Source: Hirsutella rhossiliensis | Lineage: Eukaryota; Ascomycota; Sordariomycetes; Hypocreales; Ophiocordycipitaceae | DNA length: 64,000 nucleotides | Assembly: GCF_020360975.1 (NCBI RefSeq) | Contig: NW_025408670.1 | Span: 3,472,001-3,536,000, forward strand | Direction: 5' to 3' | Shown: positions 48,551 to 58,000 of the stretch, one piece after another | Position numbering within the stretch: the first letter of the stretch is position 1 | Layout: every line of letters begins with the position of its first letter | Position numbers and translations under genes: made by a program | Notes under the pieces: generated by a model | Databases searched by the model: none | Seen by the model: the letters and a program-made list of their open reading frames with translations, nothing else | Told to the model about the DNA's origin: nothing

Positions 48551-49396
48551 ATGGAACCCGTCAGTCGGCATTTGCAAACGATCAAACAAAATGCCGAAGA
48601 TTTCCAATCGAGATTCCCTCTAGTTGACAGGTTTCGGCCTTCGTTCGCACCGGCTCACGGGGCTGAGATCGCAACACTTATCAGCCCAACCATCTCCTAC
48701 TACTATACGACAAAGGTTTTCGTCAAAAGGCAGCCTCACCAAGATGAGCTCGGTCTAGACGTCTACGGTAACCCGATGATCAATCCCTATATCGCGGACC
48801 GTCTACGAAACGAGGCCGCCGCGCTTCAATTCATCGCCAAGCATACTACGATTCCCGTGCCAGAATTTCTCGATCTGTGGGAGGACAACGGACTCGTATA
48901 TTTGAAGACCGCTCTTGTTGGAAATGGTGTCGAGCTGCAACATGTGGACGAGACTCTACTCTCTACGGCCACCAAGAGTGTTACGGCCCAGCTCGAATCG
49001 GACATTCTTCCTCAGCTCAGGCGTCTAAGGCGGAATTTCATGGGCAGTCCCAACCCAGAGCTGCCAGTGATACCCCCACGTCGACTTTGGGACTGGAAAG
49101 AGAAGCGAGTTTGGCCATTAATGACAAAGGATACGGATGAATACGTCTTCTGCCATACGGATCTGGACCGACAAAATATCCTAGTGGACCCGAACACTTT
49201 CAAGATTTTGTGCATCTTGGACTGGGAGACGGCTGGCTTTTTCCCTCAAGAATGGGACCTTCCTTACTGGACGGCGAATGGACCGCGGGAGAAACACCAG
49301 ATGTCCATGGAAGCTAAACGCTGGGAAATCACCTCCTTCGATTTCCCAGGCACTATTCCAAATGGTGCTCTTAGTCCCGCGAGCATTCAAGTGTAG
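48551..49396 (+). CDS. APH-fold phosphotransferase / kinase-like protein
   Basis: This intronless frame of 281 codons starts at ATG 48,551; the frame is open two codons upstream, but only from a TTG, which fungi do not normally use. It matches the aminoglycoside-phosphotransferase/choline-kinase-like fold common in fungi. Lys55 in 'TTKVFVKR' and Glu88 in 'RLRNEAA' suit the nucleotide-binding Lys-Glu pair. The catalytic loop is 'HTDLDRQN' at 202-209 (HxDxxxxN) and the metal-binding 'DWE' is at 224-226. Nearby 'IPVPEFLDLW' is typical of fungal members. The substrate is unknown; most fungal copies are not drug-resistance enzymes. No signal peptide or membrane segment is seen. Codon use is ordinary and there is no RIP damage, so it may be functional. 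The C-terminus is somewhat short for the family. Confidence 0.8.
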   Translation: MEPVSRHLQTIKQNAEDFQSRFPLVDRFRPSFAPAHGAEIATLISPTISYYYTTKVFVKRQPHQDELGLDVYGNPMINPYIADRLRNEAAALQFIAKHTTIPVPEFLDLWEDNGLVYLKTALVGNGVELQHVDETLLSTATKSVTAQLESDILPQLRRLRRNFMGSPNPELPVIPPRRLWDWKEKRVWPLMTKDTDEYVFCHTDLDRQNILVDPNTFKILCILDWETAGFFPQEWDLPYWTANGPREKHQMSMEAKRWEITSFDFPGTIPNGALSPASIQV

Positions 49397-50536
49397 CTCA
49401 GTTGAAGACAACTAGTCGTTTCACTACGTTCTTCGTTCGGCATAGGGTATAAGTTCTGTCACGCGTAGAAGCAGATCGCCAAGACAATTCGGAAGTAGAT
49501 TGAGGGAAAACGGAGGGTTTCGGTGTAGTAAATAATCATTTCCTCTCAAGAATCATCAGGCCCCCACTCCTCTCAAGTTGATTTTGTCCTTGTGCAGAAA
49601 CGAATGTATATCTAGCGAGCGGCAAGCTTGTATCGCTGACGCTCTTTCACGCCTCTCGAACATCCGGCAACCCAATTCATTCCATCCGGGAGCAATCAAG
49701 CTGAGAATTTTGAGCCTTGAATCATTTACAAAGGTGATTTTCATCTGCAGTGGAAAGTTAATATTTTCCTTCGCATCACGTCTATTGTACTTACTTCGGC
49801 TGGTGTTTAACAGGCGGGAGCTTCCCGCAATTGGCATGGGAGCATGAAGTCCATGGATGGAATCCGCAAGCCAGGCATTTCTCAGTTGAGCTGGAAGGAA
49901 TGGCTGCTTGGCAATGCATGCACTCCTTGACAGCCATGTTTGGGTCAATTTCGATATTTGTGGCGTGACGGGTGAATACGATGCAATCTCAAATCTGATA
50001 CGATGCAATCTCAAATCTGTGTGGGACAGCGGAGGTAGAAAGCAGCAACTGAGCTGAAGTATGGAGTAGAGGGTTCTTATATTCCTTTGGACCTACTTTT
50101 AAGAAGAGTTTTCAACATGGACGGGACATGCGGATGCCACAAATGCAGGATGAATCACAGATGGGCAACCAAAGAGTGAGGTGGTGATGATGATGATGTT
50201 TATTTCGCCATTGACGATAGTCAGAGGCACTGCGTCAGACTCGCTAAGCCTATTCTAGAGTTGTCCAATACTCGGTTCCGAGCCCAAGGAATTCGTCCCG
50301 ATCGAATGCCTAAATTTCTCTTACATCCTTCAATCCGTCTCTTGCTCATTTGACCTGTGCCTTTCCAATTCTGGAGCCTGTCTGATGAGGTACAGACCAC
50401 TCTCCTCCGCCGCATTTGACGAAGAGTCCACCTGCCTTTAGCCGTCCGGTGTAGCTAACCTACCAGCTGTGGGGCAACCACAGGTATAGGTAGAGGGTTT
50501 GTGCTGAAAAGAAAAGGTTAAGACAGAGGATGTATG
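49397..50536. other. Intergenic, no convincing gene
   Basis: Base composition is normal. Open frames on both strands at 49,556-50,014 and 50,221-50,415 overlap each other, lack recognisable motifs and start weakly. A short direct repeat, gatacgatgcaatctcaaatct, occurs twice near 49,977-50,018. No RNA gene was seen. Confidence 0.45.
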
Positions 50537-51743
50537 TTAGTAGGGCGACGGTCGTAACTTGGCGAGTTCCCGGCGATATACCGGGCACCCAGGATCTGTA
50601 GCCTTGTGTGCTCCTTTTCCACCGCACGCTGCACACTTAAAAACGTTCGAGGTGCAAGTCGACGCAGAATGGCCCGGTTGGGCGCACTGTCCACAGATCG
50701 GAGCTGGGGCCTTGCAGCGATAATGCAAGTGTCCGTAGAGGTGGCAACGGTAGCATCTCGCTGGTTGAAGTCCCTGAACGAATGGTCGCGTGTATGCACA
50801 CTCGCCATTCGCCATCTCAACCGTTCGTTTTGCAAGCAACCTGTCCACCTCCTCTTTCTTATCCAGGTGTACCACCAGAGAGCGGTATTCCTTGTCGACA
50901 GACGCTGTCCCGAGCCATCGCATCTTGTGCACTTCCACCCCGTTCATCCGCCCAAACACGGCGCATCCGATATCATCCGTCGCAACCCCACGATGGGCTC
51001 TATCAACCCGTAGAGGTACCACTGCTCCCCATATAGCGTTCCCTTGTCGAAATGTGTCCTCATCCAGGTGTCGTTCTGCCGTACTTTATCGACGTCCGTC
51101 TCTCGAAAGAGAAGCCGAAAACGCCCGTTTCCTTTAGAATTGACGCCAAGACAGGTCACACCCAAATTCTCAAGGGCAGCGTTCGCGCGCCGACGAATAG
51201 TGCCGGCATTGCCTTCCCTTATGTCGCTATCTAGGACCCGACTCACGTCCAACCCAATGCCTGGCAGTGGTCCTGGGACTGGAGAGGGTGGTGGCGAAGG
51301 TGGCAGGTGCTGTTGCTGTTGCTGATGAGGCGCATTTGGAGTGGCGGACTCCGGAGGGCTAGCGACGCGTGGGAAGAGCTCGTTTCGAATGAACTCTTCC
51401 AAGGACTCGACGCGTTTCTCCGCCCTTTCGGCCCGCTCCTCGACGCGTTTCAGGAGAGTTTCGATTCGTGCCAATGAATCCTCGTTGGCACCGGGTCGGC
51501 ATTCGTCGATTTCGCTTTCGGGACGGCGGATTTCTTTCGTGATGGGCGCGGTTCTGGGTCGAATTGCAGTGTCGGTTTCAGAGGGCGACCGCGAGCGCTG
51601 GTCCTTGTCGCGTCGGCCGCGCTTGTCGAATTGGCCACAATGATGCTACAGGCCACATTGTCGTTCGTACCGTCATCCTCGTCATCGAGCAACTCGAATT
51701 GGTTCGAGTTGCGCTTGGTGCTGTTCTTGCTTTTCCGCGGCAT
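50537..51743 (-). pseudogene. Orphan Tad-type LINE ORF1 (Gag-like), frameshifted
   Basis: Three overlapping minus-strand frames form one protein. The first, from ATG 51,743, is a basic start (PRKSKNSTKR) and acidic patch. The second (about 51,640-50,944) has a coiled coil (51,474-51,380, ETLLKRVEERAERAEKR), a Gln/Pro-rich linker and a conserved domain ending LYGEQWY. The third (to 50,537) continues VPLRVDRAHRG and has three CCHC-type knuckles: CYRCxxxGHxxxRC, CGQCxxxGHxxxxC and CAACGGxxAHxxxxxxC. The shift at about 51,010-51,030 is a single-base indel; the other lies in 51,450-51,640. No ORF2 follows. There is no RIP, so the copy may be single. An intron instead of the first shift is possible. 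Confidence 0.65.
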
Positions 51744-51924
51744 ATCTTCCTCCCAAGTCACATCTGAGGTGGTGATTCTGGTAGTGCGGCAAGATTCTGG
51801 TAGTGCGGCAAGAGGTCCCATGAGAAGTGGAGACCAAGTGCGGAGGCTAAACCTGACCCAAACGCCATGACTCTCGGCCAATCAAAGACGCCCACGTCAT
51901 GTGCCCGGGTTGCATACTAAATAA

Positions 51925-51973
51925 GTCTGGTCTGGTCTGGTCTTGTCTGGTCTGGTCTGTTTGGTCTGGTCTC
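51925..51973 (+). repeat. (GGTCT)n-like repeat
   Basis: There are nine or so copies of tctgg/ggtct with two interruptions, G/T-rich on the plus strand. It lies about 90 bp before the small gene at 52,060 and is oriented opposite to the repeat at 53,633-53,801. Confidence 0.8.
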
Positions 51974-52059
51974 GTTCCATCCAGCTTGACTGTTCCAACA
52001 TCCAACCTCATCTTTTGTTCGAACTCTCGGCTTCATCACAGATAATTCACTCATCCGTC

Positions 52060-52515
52060 ATGTCTCGTGGTGTTGATGAATTGATTAAACGCCTTGATGT
52101 GGAACTTGCGTCTTTCGACGATGACGTCAGGCCGCTGCTCTCTCCCCAGTTGATCTCGTTTGTTGCAATTTCTAAGTTGCTGAAAGATAGCGAGGCACCC
52201 GGCCTGTCAAAACAACGCCGCAGCGAAAAGTGCCGAGCTCGTGACCTCTTGACCGATGTCTTCTTGGTCTTAGGGGCCGAGGTTTTCATGTTGTGCAGTT
52301 TTGCAATACCGCTTACGAAGCTGAGCACCACCAAACAGAAAGATCTCATACCAAGACTTCGGGCATGGTGGACGGCGTCACCACGGCCTCGAGGCTTGAC
52401 AACAATGGCTGCAACTATGGGCCAGTCGATTAACGATATTATATCTTCCTCCAGAAAACGAAAGTTCTCGGAGATTGGCATAAATGGTTTGAATCTCCAC
52501 CAAAAACGATCATAA
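52060..52515 (+). CDS. Hypothetical protein, 151 aa
   Basis: The chosen ATG is 52,060 (context gtcATGtct). The frame is open further upstream, but that part translates the GGTCT repeat and is unlikely to be coding. The protein is rich in charged and Leu residues in its first half (DELIKRLDVELASFDDD), has a hydrophobic stretch near residues 67-90 (LTDVFLVLGAEVFMLCSFAI) that could be a membrane or core helix, and a basic SRKRKFSEIG motif near the end that may be a nuclear signal. I recognise no family. An equally long frame lies on the opposite strand, so the coding strand is not certain. No RIP signs. Confidence 0.4.
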   Translation: MSRGVDELIKRLDVELASFDDDVRPLLSPQLISFVAISKLLKDSEAPGLSKQRRSEKCRARDLLTDVFLVLGAEVFMLCSFAIPLTKLSTTKQKDLIPRLRAWWTASPRPRGLTTMAATMGQSINDIISSSRKRKFSEIGINGLNLHQKRS

Positions 52516-52781
52516 AATTTTGCTGATGTTTTTCCAAGGTTACGCGGATACCTGTATGCACCCAGTTGCATTTCATTTAGGTCTAAGCTAATGATTAGAT
52601 TTGACACCATATTGTACAAGCTTGCGAGTCACCGACCTTCAGTCTTTCTTGGAAAAGAGTAAAGGGAAATACAGTGCATTGACGTTGAGGGTACAAGAGG
52701 GGGAAGGTAGACTGCCCTGTATCGAGATCTCAGAGAGTATGTGCCAGGATCTGATCATGCATGCTATACAGAATGAAGATG

Positions 52782-52808
52782 CAAGGGTCAAGGGTCAAGG
52801 GTCAAGGG
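52782..52808 (+). repeat. Short tandem repeat (caagggt)x3-4
   Basis: The heptamer caagggt occurs three times with a fourth partial copy, just after the end of the minus-strand small gene. Confidence 0.8.
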
Positions 52809-52815
52809 CGAACCA

Positions 52816-53157
52816 TCAATCAGATAGCGGGTAAATGAATATCACCGTCGGATACCCATACAGCATACATGATTGTCCCTCGGACACACTCGCGAAATTG
52901 GCTTCTTTCTTTCCACGACCCGTGTAGATCCTCACAATCTCACCCCCCTCCTCACCTGATACTTGCACGAAGCCACGCTCGCTGCCTTGGTCCACTACAA
53001 CGCCAACAATTTCGGGCCATCGTTTGTACGTGAAGTTATTATCGCCGGTTGTTTCGTTGTCCGCAAGTTGTAAATTAGGTTTTCCGCCTATCTGAAAGAC
53101 ATCAGTTACGTTTGAATTGAAGTGACGCAGTATGTTGTACCAATCTTTCGGCCTCAT
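52816..53157 (-). CDS. Hypothetical protein, 113 aa
   Basis: The first ATG in frame is 53,157. The frame is open upstream to about 53,260 without an ATG, so an upstream exon is possible. The product has an N-terminal 'RPKDWYNILRHF' segment, then a Gly/Val-rich part ('IVGVVVDQGSERGFVQV', 'GEIVRIYTGRG') with alternating hydrophobic residues suggesting a beta-rich domain. I recognise no family. There is no signal peptide or RIP damage. It converges with the 52,060 gene, about 300 bp apart. Confidence 0.4.
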   Translation of the reverse strand: MRPKDWYNILRHFNSNVTDVFQIGGKPNLQLADNETTGDNNFTYKRWPEIVGVVVDQGSERGFVQVSGEEGGEIVRIYTGRGKKEANFASVSEGQSCMLYGYPTVIFIYPLSD

Positions 53158-53181
53158 CTCGTAATCTTTTCTTGTCTTCAC

Positions 53182-53632
53182 TATTCCTTGCCATAAATTC
53201 GATCGACAACGAACTGTAGCCCGGTCGTCTGAGCGATGTTGATGGAGAAAGCCGGAGAGCTACGTATTAAGGAACTCAGGTTTTTGCTGAAGAGAACGGA
53301 TATATCCTTACCGTCAAGTCGCCCTGTGCCTGGGAAGAGGAGGTTCAAGGATTGATGCCAGAATGCCCGACGACCAAGAGTAGAGTAGTTACCCCACTAT
53401 GAGCTAGTTTGTGCGATATCGGAACCGGAATATCAAAGATCCGGTTATCGAGAACGGAAGGGGTCAGTGCACGGCATTGCTTGCCTTCGAGAACCTTCTT
53501 TCAGGTCTCGCATGCTAAAGCTCAGGCTTCAATTAGTAATTGCTATCAAATCCCGCAGCCAATCTGCGGCCGACGGAAACGTACCGAATCTATCTGCGAC
53601 TATGCCTAAGCCAACTAGTAATTACACAGACA
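53182..53632. other. Intergenic, no gene seen
   Basis: Composition is normal. The short plus-strand frames here run into the tandem repeat and are not convincing. Confidence 0.4.
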
Positions 53633-53801
53633 ACACCAGACCGACCAGACCACATCGGACCAACAGATCGCACACCAGACCACACCAGACCACACCAGAC
53701 CACACCAGACCACACCAGACCACACCAGACCACATGGACCACACCAGACCGACCAGATCATACCGGACCAACAGACCGCACCGGACCAGCAGATCACACC
53801 A
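53633..53801 (+). repeat. Tandem repeat of CACACCAGAC
   Basis: Six perfect 10-bp copies (53,671-53,730) lie inside a longer degenerate array with variants such as gaccagac and cggaccaac. The C/A-rich strand is the plus strand, the reverse of the 51,925 repeat. Open frames across it on both strands follow from its lack of stops. Confidence 0.9.
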
Positions 53802-54230
53802 GATTATAGAAAGCTTCAGCTAATTCTTTTTAAATTTTACTTAGTACATCCCCTAATAGTATCTGTCAAGCTGGTAAAATACCGCTACACTATGCAAAAT
53901 GAGGGCACCCTCGATAGAGGTATTACTAACGCGTATTATAGGCCCTAGTCTTGACACACCCCCTAGGTTGATGGCTGCAAATTCTATGGAGCTAGCAAGC
54001 TACCCGTAGGACTAATAGGGCCTTGTCTGGCAAATAGATAGGATTTCCTATGTAGTTGAGGAGGCACAGGCAACCCCCCTGACTCTTTGGATTTAGGCTG
54101 TCAGCTACCCGCAGCGCATCATAACCACCCTATGAGTCGAATAATAGACCAACCAGCTAGCGCAGCTTCCGGAATAGGTTTCCAACCCTCGCTAATTCGC
54201 CTAGCGGGGACCCGCAACCGGGCTCATAAC
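53802..54230 (-). mobile_element. TRIM-like / Copia-type non-autonomous relic
   Basis: On the minus strand a primer site (gttatgagcccgg, 54,218-54,230) and a purine tract (cctagggggtg, 53,957-53,967) enclose about 250 bp of non-coding, non-RIPed sequence. A TGTCAAGAC LTR start follows at 53,956 downward. The primer site and purine tract match those of Copia C1 and the TRIM. I could not find paired LTR ends: the 3' LTR seems truncated toward the tandem repeat, and the 5' LTR would lie in the RIPed DNA above 54,231. Confidence 0.5.
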
Positions 54231-54895
54231 TCTTAAGCAGGGGCTTAAGAGCATAGTAGAAGAAATAGGGGTATAGAAAGGTAAATTTAGTGATATATGT
54301 CTTAGTCTATCTATTAAGATAAGGGAGGGGCTTATATAGGTATAGTAACTATATATAGCTAGCTAAAAGAGGGTATTAGGATATTCCTATACCTAAGTTA
54401 GGCCTATATAATATCCTTAGGCTAGGGGAGTTATATTAGTTAAGTAGGCTTCCTTTATATATAACTATTAAGTCTACTAGGTATAACTATAGCCTCTTAT
54501 ACCTACTCTCCTTAATTTACCCCCTTACTACCCTAGCTTTTAGATAGTAGGGTAATAGGTAGAGGAGCGTTTAGTCTAATAAATATAAGGCTATTCCGAT
54601 ATTAAATTTAGCTACTTTATTATCTATTTAAGGAGGTTATCTAAAAAATAAGGGAGGCTCCTAATTATATCCTATAAAAAGGGGAGGTAAATATAGTAAA
54701 AAGTAAAAGCTAGGACCTAAGAGGATAGGATATAAGGAGAAACCCCTTCCTTATATCCTATCTCCTTAGGCCCTTAAGTTCGTTAACCGCGCCCCTCCTA
54801 AGGCGTAGTTATATAACCTACTCTTCCGCCTTAAGGGGAGTCGAACTTACGATTAATAGGGTTATATAACTTACTATTACCGTTTAACTAGTAGT
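54231..54895. other. RIPed non-coding stretch before G4
   Basis: TpA-rich DNA without a gene. It may include the 5' LTR of the TRIM-like relic. A 54,716-54,770 hairpin and short inverted repeats (cttaagcaggggcttaag) occur here. Confidence 0.45.
54716..54770. repeat. Inverted repeat (about 22-bp arms)
   Basis: cctaagaggataggatataagg and ccttatatcctatctccttagg are near-perfect reverse complements around a ~11-bp loop. Confidence 0.75.
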
Positions 54896-55081
54896 TATAA
54901 GAGTCTTTAACTATTATAAGTAATAAGCTTAGGCTATAGCCTAAGCTATATAGTTATATATAGAGGGCTAGATCCTATATATATAAGGGCGGGCTAGCTA
55001 TATATAGAAGAGCTCTATATAGCTTATTAATATTATCCTATAGACGGCACCTACGTATACGCTTTTACCTACTCTATAATA
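54896..55081 (+). repeat. 5' LTR of G4
   Basis: This 186-bp repeat begins tataagagtc (RIPed TGTAAGAGTC) and ends ctataata. It pairs with 61,694-61,879. Confidence 0.9.
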
Positions 55082-55089
55082 GTATAAGC

Positions 55090-58000
55090 TATTAACTAAT
55101 AGATCTAATAGATATCTCCCTAGAAAGGGTGCCGCTTCCCTAAGGGAGCACCCCGCTACCCCCTAAGCGGATAGGAAGTATTATAGCTATCCTAGAAGCG
55201 ATTAAAAGCGCGACGGCTAGCGAGAAGAATAAGGTTCTCGCTATACTAAGGGAGCCGTCTATAAGACTAGCGTTAACCCCTATAAGCTTAGTAATACTAG
55301 TTATAGTAGCGGTACTATTAATATAGAAGCCGCTTCCCTAGCTAACTTAGGACGGTAAGCTTAAGTCCTTTTACTTCTTCCTTAGCTAGCTATAAATAAA
55401 GTTTATAATAAACGAGAAATAGGGCCTAAACGGCTATCGTAATATAGCGTAGTATTCGCTCTTCTATATACTACTAGAGCCCTAGATATAGCGGATCTCT
55501 AGATTCTAAGATAAGGGCGGCCCTAGAGGTAAACGCGACCTATAAGACTTCTTTTAATACCTTATATATACGTTCGGCAATATATAGGAGCGGGAGAAGG
55601 TATAGGATAGGCTATAGACCCTTAAGTAAAGGGATAGGTAAACCTTTAGCGAATTCCTCCCTAACTTTAAAAAGACGCTCTTATAAGCGGTAGGAACTAT
55701 AATATAAGAAGATAGCGTAAAGCTTATATAGTTACGGAACTTAATTACGCTAGCCTTATAAGAGCTACTTATCCCTATAAATATACCTACTAACTATAGC
55801 GAGTATATAAGCCGGTTAATAAAGGTAGTATAGGGCTATAAGTAAACGCTATATTTTTAGAAGCTTTATAAGCGTACGCTATATAGCGGTAACGGGATTA
55901 CCGCCCCTTTATAAAAGGAATAGCTAACTATCGATACTAATAAAGATACCTTAATATCGGCTACTTATATAGACCGAGCTAAACGTAGTAGGAAGTCGTT
56001 ATCGAATATCCTTTATACTATCCCGCTCTTTAAGTAGTAGGCGAAGTAAGTAACGAGCGAGGAAATTAGGAAAAGAAAAGCTAACGGCCGCTACCTACGT
56101 TATAGCGCGTCTATATACTTTATATTAAAATACCCCTTCCTTTTAGCTAAGCGGCCTATAGTAGTTTAAGTAGCGAAGATAGAACCGCTCCTTACCTTAA
56201 ATAATAAAAAGGACTCCGCTCCCTTAGGCCTAGAGGAAAAAGAGTAGCTCTAGAGTAAAGACAGGCTTTAAAGCCCTAATTACTAGCACTAGTAAAGGAA
56301 AAAGAAGAATTATCCGCCTATATAAAAGAGGAGCCTACTTTAATATAGGTTATAGTTAATAACTCCTTACCTATCGCCGCTCTTATAGATAAGGGCTATT
56401 AGTACTACGCTATAGTTAACGAGGCGCTTATATAAAAGATATAAGTACTAATAGAAAAGATCGCCTTAAGGTAAGTAAAGGGCGCCTTAAGCGCGATAGA
56501 GGGTATAATAATTAAGGGTATTATATAGCTAGCTATAGAGGTTAACGGTTACTATAAGCTTATTATAGCTTATATAATCCCTTAACTAAAGTTTCCCTTA
56601 ATCCTTAGGAAACCTTAGTTATTATATATAGAGTTATACTTAGTTTTATACTAAAAGAAGCTATAGTTTAGGCCTATATAACGGTAGGTCCGCTATAATA
56701 ATAGTTCTATAAGTATAGGACTAAGCGTATAAGCTTTATACTTAATATAAGAAGTCCTTGCCTCTATCTTTATAAGAACTATATAACGGTTAAAGTAAGA
56801 GGAAGGCTAGGTAGCGGCTAATATAGCGGTCTATATAGTTAGCTTAGCGGATATTAATAAGGCCCTTTAGGTAAAGAAGCTAAAGTCGCCCTCTAAGCTA
56901 TAGTAGTAGATACTAGAGCGCTTTTATAACCTCTTACCGCTATTTAAGTCCTAGGAAGTAAATAAGCTTAACCTATATAAGCTAGGGGTAGACTATAAGA
57001 TTATACTCTATACTAATAAAAAGGGGTAGGAACTGCCTATACTATTTAGACCGCTATATAGTATATTATACGCGGAGCTACTAGTACTAAAGAAGACGCT
57101 AAGGGACCTCTTAAATAAGGGTTTTATTTAAGTAAGTAGCTTTAAAGTAAGAGCGCCGGTCCTATTTATATATTAACTAAGGGGCGGGATATAGTTTTAT
57201 TATAACTATAGGGCTCTAAATATAATTATAAGGCTAGACCGCTACCTTTTACCCTTAATCTTAGATACGCTCTATAACCTTTTAAAGGTAAAGTAGTTTA
57301 TAAAGCTAGATATAAAATAGGCGTTCTATAAAGTATAGATCTTAAAGGGTAATAAGTAGAAGATAGCGTTCTATATATACTATAGCTTATTTACGTAGCT
57401 TATAACGCCCTTTAGCCTCTTAGGAGCGCCCGCTACCTTTTAGCGTTATATTAATAATATACTTTAGGACTTCCTTAATAAGTTCGCCTCTATATATATA
57501 GATAATATCCTTATTTATATAAGCAGCTCTTATAAGAACTATATATAGAAAGTATAAAGGGTCTTAAAGCGCCTTTAACCTTATAAGCTCTACCTTAACC
57601 TAAATAAGTATAAATTTAAGGTTAAAAGAGTTAAGTACCTAGGCTTTATTATCTATATAGGTATAAGTATATAGGCGGATCTTATAAAGATCTAGGCGAT
57701 TTAGGACTAAGCTGCCCTAACTATATAGATAGGTATATAGAGCTTCCTTAGATTCGCAAACTATTATAGGATATTTATTAAGGCCTTCTTCTATATTATA
57801 ATGCCCTTAAATAAGATTACTAGGAAGTAAACCGCCTTTTACTAGGGGCCTATATAGGAAGGAGCGTTTTATACGCTTAAGGACCTATTCTCTTAAGCCT
57901 TAGTACTACTTTAATAGAACTTCGACCGGTCTATATTAATTAAAGTAAACTATAGCGGCTAGGTACTTAAAAGAACGCTTTTTTAGAAAGTAAATAAACG

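Noticed and set aside
49556..50014. 152-codon minus-strand frame and the overlapping plus-strand 89-codon frame
   Set aside because: They overlap each other, lack motifs and show no coding bias that I can see.
52047..52619. 190-codon minus-strand frame
   Set aside because: Mirror of the 52,060 gene. The plus-strand product looks more protein-like, but this is not decisive.
53467..53823. Open frames on both strands over the tandem array
   Set aside because: The CACACCAGAC unit has no stop in several frames; the products are simple-sequence peptides.
54806..54895. tRNA-like relic (B-box-like gttcgactcc on the minus strand)
   Set aside because: The T-stem does not pair and no acceptor stem can be formed; resemblance is limited to the box.
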